From positions 1-42,602 of the forward strand of contig CAZSFZ010000021.1 of assembly GCA_964606385.1 (NCBI GenBank): a DNA stretch of 42,602 bases. The letters are read 5' to 3'. Position numbers and translations under genes: made by a program. Numbering within the stretch: the first letter of the stretch is position 1; each line of letters starts with the position of its first letter. This DNA is from Aquincolibacterium sp964606385 (GTDB taxonomy: Bacteria; Omnitrophota; Omnitrophia; Omnitrophales; Aquincolibacteriaceae). The notes under the pieces were generated by a model. That model saw nothing but the letters and a program-made list of their open reading frames with translations. It searched no databases and was not told the DNA's origin. Shown in pieces: positions 7,159 to 15,724 of the stretch.

Positions 7159-10100
7159 TGAGCGAGCAAGCGCAAAACTTTCAAGATCTTGATATTGATA
7201 TTGCATATTCTGGAATGGGGCAGCAGCTCCTTTTGGAGTTCGTTAGGCCAGTTCTCGATTTGGCAGTTCAATATGACCGCATCACCAGTTTTTTTTCGAC
7301 TCAGTCTCTTCTTGCCATTGCTGATGGAATTGAATCTCTCCGACAAAAAAAAGGAAAGATGCGGCTTGTACTAGGAATCCATGATGTGCCACACGAACTT
7401 GCCCAAGCTGCCCTTACTAACGATAAAAATATCGCCTTGCTGATTGAGATGGTAGAAGAACGATTGCTTCAGCAAGCTTCAACGATTGAGGATGTCTTAG
7501 TTAAGGACAGATTGGCCGCCATAGCTTGGATGATGAAAGATGGCCTTCTAGAGGTACGTGTTGCCGCACCCATAGCCTATCAAGTTGGTGGCCCCGGGAT
7601 ATTCCACAACAAGAGCTTTGTTTTCCGAGATATGAGTGGAAATGTTGTTGCTGCGGTTGGAAGCCCAAATGAAACGGTCGCGGGTCTTGGGAATAATTAT
7701 GAAGAAATAACCGTGTTTAAATCGTGGCAAGATCCGGCTGGTTATACAAAAAAGCAGATGGACAAGTTTGAATCTATCTGGAGCAGCAGTCAGCCGGGTC
7801 TAGTGGTACGTCCTCTGGATATTGAGTTCGCGGAGAGACTTCTTGCTACGCTGCGGCCGAGGAGCGTATTTCAGGACAGAACGCCTCGCCTCGACGACTT
7901 GCTCGGCAAAATCCTGGAAGAAGCCCCTAAAATGGCAACTTACGAGATTGTGAGCGGCCGATCGTATGCGCTTTTTCCACATCAAGAGCGAGCGTATTTG
8001 GATGCGTTGAGCAGAAGGCCAATTAGGACACTTTTAGCTGATGAGGTGGGGCTTGGTAAAACGATAGAACTTGGTGCTGTCATGGAGCATGCCATACGAT
8101 TCCGGGGAGTTAAACGTGTCGTCGTGCTTGCGCCTAAAGCTATTCTGCCGCAATGGCAGGAAGAAATGTCGAATCTCTTCGGTCTTAAATTCTGGATTTA
8201 TGACTCGGGGGCGAAAGCGTTCTATACGATTAAAGGACAGACTAAGAGGAAGGGCGCGAGACCTGTTCTGTCCAAAGACTCCCCAGACCTTCTTTTAATA
8301 TCAGCCCAATATGCAAGAGGACAAAAAGGTAAGAACACACTTTTTGGGGAGGCGACGGACTGGCCGGATTTTTTGGTCGTTGATGAAGCTCATTCGGCGC
8401 GCACGAAGCCTGACCTTGCTGGAAATAGAAAACCGACACGCATGTGGAAGATGCTGAGCGAAATAACAAAAAAAGTCGAGCATCTTGTTCTTTTGACGGC
8501 AACACCTATGCAACTCGACTGGCAGGAATATCATGCATTATTGGATATTCTTGGTCTTCCTCCAAAATGGAAAAAACCTGAAAATTACGAATGGTCTCTG
8601 AAGCTTTTGGCGGATAGAGGTGGGCCCTCGCTCGCTTCTGCGAACAAGCTAAATGAACTGCTTATGGATGTTGTGGAGCATATGCGGCCGACAATGGGAT
8701 CCTTAACGAAAGACGAAAAGGAATATCTTGATGAGCTTGCAAAAGCATCAAATCCTGTGTCGTTGGCCGCAGACACGCAGCGTAAATGGAATGTTGCTCT
8801 TTCCGTATTCACAAAATTCCATCCAGCGCATCTTTTGACGATAAGGAACACAAAGGCAGTTCTTCAAGGCCTTGGGTATCAATTTCCGGAAAGGCTGCTT
8901 GAATCCCCCGCCCTACCTGTTTCCGATGATTTACATAGATTAAACCTCACTATCGAACAGTATCTGTCGCGTGGCTACTTTTTAGTGGAGAGGGCTCTTC
9001 ATCCTGAACGGAACTTCAGTACGGGTTTCGTATTATGTAGTTACCAACAGAGGCTAGCTTCATCTCTACATGCCTGCTCTTTGAGCCTCAAACGAAGGTT
9101 GAAGAAAATAATCAATCTAAGTCTGGATATACCAGAATGCGGCGAAGAGGGGTTCGAGGATGATGATGCTGAGTGGGAGGAAGAAGAAACTGATGAATCC
9201 CTTATCACGGCAACGGGAGTAGTTGATGATTCTGTTCAGCGAGCCATTAACATTGAACAAGCGTATATCAAAGATATCCTAGGTCAACTTCAAAAGGTTA
9301 TGGCGCACGCAACGGATCCCAAGCTAACAGCTTTGAATTCTGTTATTGAAAAGCATTTGAATGTTAAGGACAAGGTCTTGGTGTTTTCACGATATGTGGA
9401 TACGCTCGACGCTGCTGTGACGCACTTTACTGCGGCTGGACGGCCTACGGTGGGATTTGCTTATTATACAGGGCAGGACAGTTGGATTGAGATGAACGGG
9501 GATAGGCAGCCGGCTTCTAGAGAAACTATAAAGAAGGCTCTGAACAAGGGAACCGTTCAAATCATATTCTGCTCCGATGCCGCGTCTGAAGGGCTGAATC
9601 TCCAGGCTGCAAGGGTCCTTGTGAACTTGGATGTTCCTTGGAACCCTGCAAGGCTTGAGCAGCGTATTGGGCGTATAGCGCGTTTGGGCCAAAAAGCAAA
9701 GGAAGTGACCGTTTACAATTTGTGGTATCCCGACAGCATCGAAGCCAAAATCTATGGGCGGTTGATTCAACGGAGGGATTTATTTGAACTTGCTGTGGGG
9801 CAATTTCCTGAGATTGTGTCTCAAGCTATCAAGGATGAAGTCTCAAGGAAATTGATGCCAGGCGTATTCCAGCCGGAAGTAACGTGGGATCCGATTCAGA
9901 AGCTGCAAGATGCAAGAAATAACATTCAATTGTATGCGTTGAGCAGGATATGGAAATTAGGCGCGTCAGCGACACCAATCTCAGGCTCATTTAGAGCCAG
10001 GCTTGTTTCCTTGGTCCAAGAATCCTTCTCGTGTACTCCAGGTGGGGATGGAATGATTAATTGTGTTGTTAACGGAGAAGAAATTGCTATGGGGGTCAAA

Positions 10101-10520
10101 CCAGGGGATTTCGATTGCATTTCTCTAGTCCATCCCGTGCTGAGATTCTTAAAAACTAAGAATTTGGTAGAAGGGATTAATGTTGATGTCGGGATGCTTC
10201 TTGGGGTTAACAGTTCCATTTGCTTTGTCGTTCGGGCGGCAGGGACTTCTTGGAGAATCCTACGACAGGATGCTCTGGCCAATCTGCTCGAGGCTATCGT
10301 GTTAGGAAAGCCGTTCTCTTTGCGCTCGACTACGGTTGAGATTGCTGATCTTACTAAAATATCGCTTTATGAAAATAACGAGCTCATGGAGCATCTCAGC
10401 TGGTTGCCCAGGGGAAATGATCTTCGGACCCCATCGGACAAGAAGGGGGGCGATAATCTTGCACTGGTGGGGCCTTATACAATCAATGTCTTAGGTGGAT
10501 TTGTGATGTCGAAAGTATGA
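7158..10520 (+). CDS. PLD-nuclease/SNF2 helicase fusion
   Basis: The protein has 1120 residues. Residues 10-215 form a phospholipase D-like domain with one catalytic motif, H150-N-K152, followed by GSPNET and NNYEEITVF. Residues 270-850 form a complete SNF2/RapA-type SF2 helicase: DEVGLGKT (295-302), DEAH (409-412), LLTATPMQ (445-452), SDAASEGLNLQ (806-816) and QRIGRIAR (835-842). A very acidic insertion lies at 662-681. The remaining 250 residues are uncharacterised. PLD domains of this kind cut DNA as dimers, and the helicase would translocate on duplex DNA. DISARM DrmD is a comparable helicase, but the other DISARM core genes are absent. The gene is translationally coupled to the two genes before it. 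Confidence 0.88.
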   Translation: MSEQAQNFQDLDIDIAYSGMGQQLLLEFVRPVLDLAVQYDRITSFFSTQSLLAIADGIESLRQKKGKMRLVLGIHDVPHELAQAALTNDKNIALLIEMVEERLLQQASTIEDVLVKDRLAAIAWMMKDGLLEVRVAAPIAYQVGGPGIFHNKSFVFRDMSGNVVAAVGSPNETVAGLGNNYEEITVFKSWQDPAGYTKKQMDKFESIWSSSQPGLVVRPLDIEFAERLLATLRPRSVFQDRTPRLDDLLGKILEEAPKMATYEIVSGRSYALFPHQERAYLDALSRRPIRTLLADEVGLGKTIELGAVMEHAIRFRGVKRVVVLAPKAILPQWQEEMSNLFGLKFWIYDSGAKAFYTIKGQTKRKGARPVLSKDSPDLLLISAQYARGQKGKNTLFGEATDWPDFLVVDEAHSARTKPDLAGNRKPTRMWKMLSEITKKVEHLVLLTATPMQLDWQEYHALLDILGLPPKWKKPENYEWSLKLLADRGGPSLASANKLNELLMDVVEHMRPTMGSLTKDEKEYLDELAKASNPVSLAADTQRKWNVALSVFTKFHPAHLLTIRNTKAVLQGLGYQFPERLLESPALPVSDDLHRLNLTIEQYLSRGYFLVERALHPERNFSTGFVLCSYQQRLASSLHACSLSLKRRLKKIINLSLDIPECGEEGFEDDDAEWEEEETDESLITATGVVDDSVQRAINIEQAYIKDILGQLQKVMAHATDPKLTALNSVIEKHLNVKDKVLVFSRYVDTLDAAVTHFTAAGRPTVGFAYYTGQDSWIEMNGDRQPASRETIKKALNKGTVQIIFCSDAASEGLNLQAARVLVNLDVPWNPARLEQRIGRIARLGQKAKEVTVYNLWYPDSIEAKIYGRLIQRRDLFELAVGQFPEIVSQAIKDEVSRKLMPGVFQPEVTWDPIQKLQDARNNIQLYALSRIWKLGASATPISGSFRARLVSLVQESFSCTPGGDGMINCVVNGEEIAMGVKPGDFDCISLVHPVLRFLKTKNLVEGINVDVGMLLGVNSSICFVVRAAGTSWRILRQDALANLLEAIVLGKPFSLRSTTVEIADLTKISLYENNELMEHLSWLPRGNDLRTPSDKKGGDNLALVGPYTINVLGGFVMSKV

Positions 10521-10952
10521 TACTAGATTTGTTAGCTTAGCAGAGGACCCTCTCCAGCGCTGTATCTGACATTCCCAAAAACAAAAAACCTTCCAACCCT
10601 CTTTCCTCAATAGGCGTAGTTTTTTCTTATCTCGAAGTTTATTCTTCCGAAACTTCTCACGCCAGAACGTTTGGTGCGACTTTGGCATGGCCGGCTTGCA
10701 GTGAGGGCAACGGTGCCAGAAGCAGCCATGAACGAAGATGGCGATTTTCTTGGAGGGGTAACAGATATCAGGTCGTCCTGGGGCTTTGTGCCAATGCAAG
10801 CGATAGCCCCGAAGCCCTGCCTGGCATAAGGCTTTACGGAGTAGTAGCTCGGGCTTTGTGTTCTTACCTCGGATTCTGCTCATAATCCGTGAGGTTAGTT
10901 CCCTCTTCGGTATGGGAGCCCGCCCGTCTCTGATGTAGGCTTTTTTCTTCAT
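10491..10952 (-). CDS. vsr: Very short patch repair (Vsr) endonuclease
   Basis: This 153-residue protein has the normal Vsr length and motifs: the N-terminal SRIMSRIRGKNTKPELLLRKAL, the metal-site GRPDI, the zinc-site cluster FVHGCFWHRCPHC, the NKLRDKKKLRLL helix and GWKVFCFWECQI near the end. Vsr nicks 5' of the T in T:G mismatches left by deamination of 5-methylcytosine, protecting the genome from the mutagenic cost of the adjacent methyltransferase. It is divergent from the methyltransferase gene (63 bp between starts), and its 3' end overlaps the helicase gene by 30 bp. The start at 10,952 matches the family; longer frames upstream do not. Confidence 0.93.
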   Translation of the reverse strand: MKKKAYIRDGRAPIPKRELTSRIMSRIRGKNTKPELLLRKALCQAGLRGYRLHWHKAPGRPDICYPSKKIAIFVHGCFWHRCPHCKPAMPKSHQTFWREKFRKNKLRDKKKLRLLRKEGWKVFCFWECQIQRWRGSSAKLTNLVSYFRHHKST

Positions 10953-11015
10953 ATGAGTTGTTGATCCCCTAAATGTTCTATGGTAGAATTCTGCCTCATG
11001 CAAGGATAAAAAACT

Positions 11016-12290
11016 ATGGCAAAACAAAAACTCCCATTAAAGGTTGTTGAGCTCTTCGCTGGCGTCGGCGGTTTCCGTCTCGGCCTCGAAGGCGCGAAGC
11101 AAGAGCATATCAAAGAATATAAGACTGTCTGGAGTAATCAGTGGGAGCCCGGGACTAAGGTCCAGCACGCCTCCAATATCTACACAAAACATTGGGGCAA
11201 AAAAAATCACGCCAACCAAGACATAATGACGATCGATGTTGCTGATATTCCTGCACACGACCTTTTAGTAGGAGGATTCCCTTGCCAAGACTACTCTGTT
11301 GCGAGAAATCTAGGCCAGGCTTCCGGCATTATTGGCAAAAAAGGCGTTCTTTGGTGGGGTATCCATCGCATCCTTAAGATGAAAGGTAAAAAAGCACCCT
11401 CTTATCTCATGCTGGAGAACGTTGACCGATTGCTAAAATCCCCCGCAAAGCACCGTGGCAGGGATTTTTCCATTATGCTAGCCTCGCTGTGTGACCTCGG
11501 TTACATCGTTGAATGGCGTGTTATTAATGCGGCAGATTATGGTATGCCCCAAAGGAGGAGACGGATCTTTATCCTGGGATATCGTAAAGGAACACCGCTT
11601 TATGAAAAGATCCTGAAGAACGGTCGTCCGTTAGATTGGATTTTAGAGAAAGGAACAATGGCCCTGGCCTTTCCGGTAAAAGATGAGGAAAGAAAAAACG
11701 TGCTGCTTGATAAAGGTTTCAGGATTAACGGAGACTTGTCAGAGATCACAATAAGGGCTGAATCTCAGTTAAAGTCTAAGAGCCCGTTTGAAAATGCTGG
11801 CATTATTATCGACCGAGAGGTTTTCACTGTTAATGTGAAGCCGGATTATAAGGGGCGGCGAGTAACTTTGGGCGATATCCTCATTGATGAGCGAGAAGTA
11901 GCAGACGAATACTTTCTCAATTCTAAAAGCCTTCCTCAATGGAAATATCTCAAAGGGGCAAAAAACGAGGAAAGAACGACTCGCGCCGGTTTTTCATATG
12001 TTTATACAGAAGGAGGAATGGTGTTCCCAGACGCTCTGGATAAGCCCTCGCGAACAATCATCACATCAGAGGGCGGTCCGAACCCGTCCCGTTTTAAACA
12101 CGTTATTAAAACACCTTCTGGAAAATTGAGGCGTTTGGTTCCATTGGAGCTTGAGCGATTAAACCAATTTCCTGATAACCATACCGCAGGGGTTTCCGAT
12201 AATCGGCGAGCTTTTTTTATGGGCAATGCCCTCGTGGTAGGCGTAATTGAGCGCCTTGGAAAGCAACTCATAAAGGCCATCAATGGTTGA
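11016..12290 (+). CDS. C5-cytosine DNA methyltransferase of a type II system
   Basis: The protein has 424 residues, starting after AAGGA. All main C5-methyltransferase motifs are seen: ELFAGVGGFRLGLEG (12-26, SAM site), GGFPCQDYS with the catalytic Cys90, LMLENV (131-136), QRRRRI (179-184) and the C-terminal MGNALVVGVIERLGK motif X. A target-recognition region of about 150 residues precedes motif IX. It methylates cytosine in the site cut by the following restriction gene, which it overlaps by 8 bp. Because that enzyme is Sau3AI-like, GATC methylated at C is the expected target, but this is inferred from the partner and not from the target-recognition region. Confidence 0.93.
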   Translation: MAKQKLPLKVVELFAGVGGFRLGLEGAKQEHIKEYKTVWSNQWEPGTKVQHASNIYTKHWGKKNHANQDIMTIDVADIPAHDLLVGGFPCQDYSVARNLGQASGIIGKKGVLWWGIHRILKMKGKKAPSYLMLENVDRLLKSPAKHRGRDFSIMLASLCDLGYIVEWRVINAADYGMPQRRRRIFILGYRKGTPLYEKILKNGRPLDWILEKGTMALAFPVKDEERKNVLLDKGFRINGDLSEITIRAESQLKSKSPFENAGIIIDREVFTVNVKPDYKGRRVTLGDILIDEREVADEYFLNSKSLPQWKYLKGAKNEERTTRAGFSYVYTEGGMVFPDALDKPSRTIITSEGGPNPSRFKHVIKTPSGKLRRLVPLELERLNQFPDNHTAGVSDNRRAFFMGNALVVGVIERLGKQLIKAING

Positions 12291-13737
12291 ACACCCCTAC
12301 GATTCAGAAGGTTATAAAGACCCCCGCACTGCCACCGCGCAACAAATAAAACTTCGCACAGAAGAACTCCTCGGCAAATCCTTTAACGATATTGTATCCC
12401 TCTCCCCTTTCAATAAGGGCACAAAAGAGCCCAGTTCCATAGAACAACATGGGAAGGGTGCCCCTGGGCAACTCATTGAATATTTTGGATTTGGAATAGA
12501 GAAAAATAATGAGGAAGAACCTGATTTTATTAAGGCAGGCATAGAGCTTAAAGTTGTTCCACTTAAGAAGTTGAAGCGTTCACCCGACTTATCGGTCAAA
12601 GAACGGACAAAAATATGTAGCATTAATTATCCAAAATTATACAAAGAGACCTGGCAAGATTCGCACGCAAGGAAAAAATTAAGAAAAGTTCTTTTCTTGT
12701 ATTATTACTATGACCGCAGTGAAATGATGGACTCGGAAGTAAAGAAATATGAGTTTTGGGATTTGGATCTTAGCAAAGAGGAACCAATAATCCAAAACGA
12801 TTGGTGGGCAGTCCACCACAAGGTCTCCGAAGGACGCGCACATGAATTGTCTGGGACCATGGGGCGCTTGCTGGAGGCATCTACGAGTGGCTATGGGAAA
12901 GATGTCCCTCAACCTGTTCAGACAATACGTCCTGTTGCGCGTGAACGATCGTTCTCTCTGAAACCTTGTTTTACTCGGCAGAGGTGGCATGAGCTACTAG
13001 CTCCTCACAAATATGAATCCATTATTGCGAACCTAGGATTGAAGAATGCAGCCACTTTTGAGGTTGAGGTTCTAAAACGGTTAGAGGCGCTGCGTGGTGT
13101 TTCAATCGTCAGTGCGGCTGAGCAATTCGGCATAAAAATCCAAAACGGAAAAAGTGCTGTTGCCGCGATTCTCAAGAAGCTTCTGGGGTTTAAGAACGTC
13201 AATTCCAGGATTAAAGAGTTTGAACAGTTCGGCATCGAGGTAAAAGTGGTGCCTGTTAGGACAAAAGACCTCAGGCCTTGGGAAGCAGTCTCATTTCCGG
13301 CTTTTCGATTAAAAGAACTCGAGGTGGAAAAGTGGGAAGAATCTGACCTGGCGGAGTATCTGGAGAGGATTTTGTTTATCCCTATTCTTTATGATGAGCA
13401 CGAGACGCCGCAGAACAAAAAAAATATTGGGAAGGCCTTCTTTTGGAGTCCTTCCGACGATGAATGGAAGACCATAGCTGAAGAGTGGCGAATGTATCAG
13501 CAAGAAATCCTGGATGGTAAGTGTCAGATAACATACAAAAAAACAAAAAATGGTGTTAAAGAAATCACTGGTTTAACAAAAGAGTCAAAAACTCAAATCA
13601 TCCACATTCGTCCACATGGAAAAATCCGTGATGATCGGGATGAGGATTCGAAAGGTAATAAGCCTACCAAACAGTCGTTTTGGCTGAATAAGGGATTTGT
13701 TCAAAAGCTGTTGGTGAAAAACGAGATTAAGCCTTGA
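12283..13737 (+). CDS. Sau3AI/MutH-family type II restriction endonuclease
   Basis: At 484 residues this is close to Sau3AI length and shares its two-domain plan. The N-terminal MutH-like domain shows the catalytic set E66 (GQLIEYFGF), D81 (PDFIKAG) and E88-L-K90 (IELKVVP). A second, allosteric-type MutH-like domain repeats the strand as FEQFGIEVKVVPV (about 313-325), without an obvious first acidic residue. Enzymes of this family cut GATC, and the second domain binds a second site. It overlaps the methyltransferase by 8 bp, so the two are co-translated. Exact specificity is inferred from the family. Confidence 0.9.
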   Translation: MVEHPYDSEGYKDPRTATAQQIKLRTEELLGKSFNDIVSLSPFNKGTKEPSSIEQHGKGAPGQLIEYFGFGIEKNNEEEPDFIKAGIELKVVPLKKLKRSPDLSVKERTKICSINYPKLYKETWQDSHARKKLRKVLFLYYYYDRSEMMDSEVKKYEFWDLDLSKEEPIIQNDWWAVHHKVSEGRAHELSGTMGRLLEASTSGYGKDVPQPVQTIRPVARERSFSLKPCFTRQRWHELLAPHKYESIIANLGLKNAATFEVEVLKRLEALRGVSIVSAAEQFGIKIQNGKSAVAAILKKLLGFKNVNSRIKEFEQFGIEVKVVPVRTKDLRPWEAVSFPAFRLKELEVEKWEESDLAEYLERILFIPILYDEHETPQNKKNIGKAFFWSPSDDEWKTIAEEWRMYQQEILDGKCQITYKKTKNGVKEITGLTKESKTQIIHIRPHGKIRDDRDEDSKGNKPTKQSFWLNKGFVQKLLVKNEIKP

Positions 13738-13805
13738 GCATTAAGTCCCGAACCTACAGCTGAAGTGCGCTTGTGTAGGTATTTCGCATATGAGGAAAGA
13801 GAGCC

Positions 13806-14549
13806 GTGTCGAAAACATCCAAAAAAGAGAGAAAAACGGATGAGCATTTCCGCCAGGTGCTGAGGTGGAAATGTTTACGCTTGAATCCTGAATACCGAAA
13901 ATATTTCGACTCCAAAAGGGCGCAATTCCTCAAGGCCGATAATCCGACAAGCATGGATTCTGAATGTTTTATGCGTTTTGGGTTATCAGATCCACTGCCG
14001 TATGAATATAAAGATCCCTACCAGGCATTTAAAAAAAAGTATCCAACGCGTGACCGAAGAACCAGCGAGAAAATGATGGAGGTATTGCTTGGTTATATCG
14101 GTGGGATACCGTCAGTTTGCGTCGAATTGCCAGAGTCATTGGAAGATCCCCGCGGGTATATCGATGGACTGAAACAGTTCGATGACGACCCTAAACTTAG
14201 GGATGGGGCGCGCGCGATAATGGAAATACAATTGGATAAAGAGATAAAGATCACTTTTGAAGCCGCTTCAAAAAAGGAAGAGGTGTTGAGGGAAGTTGAA
14301 AATGTATTTCAGCGAATCGACCAACTTAAAAAGTTGATGGGTCGCTCAGGGCCAAGCGACAAGATCTCTCTGCTTGAGGATGCCCTTGATGTGTATGAGG
14401 AGATCACATATCAGGGGAAAACTATGCGCAATATTGCCAAAGCTCAGAAAATGACCGCGGAGGATTATGGCGCCGCATATAATCGGGTTAAGGATCGTTT
14501 CGAGAGAGCCAAACGCTATGTAGAGGAGAAAATGTATAAGCGAATCTGA
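13806..14549 (+). CDS. Hypothetical element protein with C-terminal helices
   Basis: I do not recognise this 247-residue protein with certainty. The N-terminus is highly basic and contains RWKCLRLNPEYRKYFDS, a pattern that occurs in small proteins of integrative elements. The C-terminal 70 residues (SLLEDALDVYEEITYQGKTMRNIAKAQKMT...RVKDRFERAKRYVEEK) look like helix-turn-helix plus coiled coil, similar to a sigma region 4-like DNA-binding unit. It starts with GTG after GAGGAAAG and is followed by a terminator. It separates the restriction module from the element's small core genes and is probably a regulatory or replication-linked element protein. Confidence 0.55.
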   Translation: MSKTSKKERKTDEHFRQVLRWKCLRLNPEYRKYFDSKRAQFLKADNPTSMDSECFMRFGLSDPLPYEYKDPYQAFKKKYPTRDRRTSEKMMEVLLGYIGGIPSVCVELPESLEDPRGYIDGLKQFDDDPKLRDGARAIMEIQLDKEIKITFEAASKKEEVLREVENVFQRIDQLKKLMGRSGPSDKISLLEDALDVYEEITYQGKTMRNIAKAQKMTAEDYGAAYNRVKDRFERAKRYVEEKMYKRI

Positions 14550-14603
14550 GATTTTCGTTCCCCAGTAGCGCTCTTTGCCGTTGGATTTTTAATCACATAC
14601 AAT

Positions 14604-14640
14604 CCCAGCCGTCAGAAATGATGACTGGGTTTTTTGTTTT
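14604..14640 (+). terminator. Rho-independent terminator
   Basis: CCCAG (14604-14608) pairs with CTGGG (14625-14629), with further pairing of the inner GTCA/TGAT, followed by TTTTTTGTTTTT. It separates the gene at 13,806 from the small-gene cluster at 14,674. Confidence 0.75.
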
Positions 14641-14673
14641 TACGGCTTCGCAACTCAAACGAGGGAAGAAAAT

Positions 14674-14904
14674 ATGCAGAAAAAGACAACACCTATACGC
14701 TCGATACGGTCAAAATGTATTGACTGCAGTGGGAACATGCTCGCCGAAGTGCGTCTTTGTCCAGTAACGGAATGTCCTCTTTACCAGTATCGTCTTGGAA
14801 AGAACCCTGCCCGGGCACGCCGGAAGCTCGATGGACCATTTTTTGTCGAAAAATCCCGAGTTGAGACGGTCAAAAATAATCAAACGGAGGTTTTAAATGG
14901 ATAG
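14674..14904 (+). CDS. Small Cys-rich zinc-binding element protein
   Basis: This 76-residue protein has a four-Cys cluster in the pattern C-x2-C ... LCPVTECPLYQYRLGKNP. This is a widespread motif in short proteins of prophages and integrative elements, and I infer a zinc ribbon from it. The function is unknown, perhaps nucleic-acid binding. The start follows GAGGGAAG. Its stop overlaps the next gene by 8 bp, so it is the first gene of the cluster running to about 16.9 kb. Confidence 0.65.
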   Translation: MQKKTTPIRSIRSKCIDCSGNMLAEVRLCPVTECPLYQYRLGKNPARARRKLDGPFFVEKSRVETVKNNQTEVLNG

Positions 14905-15130
14905 CGTCGAACTTTTTGAAACGCAGTCAATCTTCCAAGCGGCTTTCTGTCTTTGCCAGGGCTTAAAACTCCAGGATATGGACCGACGAGCCGGGGTTAA
15001 GGTGACGTTTGTTTTCGAGGGAAAGGATGCGTCCAAGAAGGCGCTTGGGTTTTATAACGGAACCAAAGTGGAGGCTCAACGATACTCGGAGAACTTTAGA
15101 TCGCTTAAGGACATGATTTTTTCGCGATAA
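14897..15130 (+). CDS. DUF5659-like small protein
   Basis: This 77-residue protein begins after CGGAGG. It fits the DUF5659 pattern: a helix with FQAAFCLCQGLKLQDMD, a central strand VTFVFEGKDASKKALGFYNG and a C-terminal FRSLKDMIFSR helix. Such proteins occur in element and phage clusters next to small HTH and zinc proteins, and no function is known. It is co-translated with the zinc protein before it (8-bp overlap) and followed 28 bp later by the winged-helix gene. Confidence 0.6.
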   Translation: MDSVELFETQSIFQAAFCLCQGLKLQDMDRRAGVKVTFVFEGKDASKKALGFYNGTKVEAQRYSENFRSLKDMIFSR

Positions 15131-15158
15131 GCCATAGGTAGATGAGGGCAAAAGAAAT

Positions 15159-15506
15159 ATGGGTTTAAACAAAAAGCAGCACAAGAAATCACCCTTCATC
15201 CTCATTGAAAAGCGGCTCATTGATGCGGATGTTTGGGTTCAAGTGGGCCGTGTTGGGCGAGACATCTACACCGAACTTCACCGGAATTACAACGGTTTCA
15301 ACAATGGACAACTGATTTGTTGTTATCCCTTTATGCGGAAAAAGTATGGTTACGGTTATGGGACCATATCCAAAGGCTTCAAAAAACTGATTGAGCATGA
15401 GTTTATTGAGTTGGTCGAATACGGACAATTGGCGGGGCTGTTCGGTCAGAAGGCGACTAAATATCGACTTGTTGGCAAACACGAAAAAATTATTGGAGGA
15501 AATTGA
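15159..15506 (+). CDS. Winged-helix protein, replication-initiator or regulator type
   Basis: This 115-residue basic protein contains SPFILIEKRLIDADVWVQVG followed by LHRNYNGFNNGQLICCYPFMRKKYG, YGTISKGFKKLIEHEFIEL and a wing-like tail. The arrangement resembles the N-terminal winged helix of plasmid and element replication initiators and related regulators. Its TGA overlaps the next ATG (TGATG). The three inverted repeats just downstream (15,513-15,649) are candidate binding sites. Regulator and initiator roles cannot be separated from sequence. Confidence 0.6.
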   Translation: MGLNKKQHKKSPFILIEKRLIDADVWVQVGRVGRDIYTELHRNYNGFNNGQLICCYPFMRKKYGYGYGTISKGFKKLIEHEFIELVEYGQLAGLFGQKATKYRLVGKHEKIIGGN

Positions 15507-15724
15507 TGGGCAACTACTGTAGCAGTAGCGAACATTATCGTGGTGGTAGCGTAGAAGCTGATTTTGAAAGGTTACCAGGCGATGGACACTACTCCAACAG
15601 TAGTGTTCCCCCTCGGGACGCTCTTTCGCCTAACACTACTCCCACAGTAAATATTTATACATCTACCATCCCCTACCATGGATTTAAGCAACAGGCAAAC
15701 CCTGTTGAGAAAGGCTACCTATGA
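15506..15724 (+). CDS. Small unknown protein over the repeat cluster
   Basis: This is a 72-residue frame with no recognisable domain. It is rich in Ser, Thr, Tyr and Pro (HYSNSSVPP, SPNTTPTVNIYTS) and looks disordered. It is supported only by position: the ATG overlaps the upstream TGA, the end overlaps the next ATG (ATGA), and GGAGG lies just upstream of the start. Against it, the DNA carries three copies of an inverted repeat, so the open frame may be incidental to a binding region. A TTG one codon earlier is an alternative start. Confidence 0.4.
   Translation: MGNYCSSSEHYRGGSVEADFERLPGDGHYSNSSVPPRDALSPNTTPTVNIYTSTIPYHGFKQQANPVEKGYL
15513..15650. repeat. Three copies of ACTACT-N4-CAGTA inverted repeats
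   Basis: ACTACT-N4-CAGTA occurs at 15,513-15,527, 15,588-15,602 and 15,635-15,649. The halves are partly complementary (CTACT/AGTAG in the first two copies), so each is a small palindrome. Spacing is 75 and 47 bp. Iteron-like or operator sites for the adjacent winged-helix protein are likely; this is inference. Confidence 0.5.

Noticed and set aside
7158..10520. DISARM system (DrmD-like helicase plus C5 methyltransferase).
   Set aside because: The helicase is similar in type, but DrmA, DrmB and a separate DrmC are absent and a GHKL ATPase is present instead.
15513..15650. CRISPR array.
   Set aside because: Only three short, unevenly spaced copies of a 15-bp palindromic pattern, no spacers of uniform length and no cas genes.
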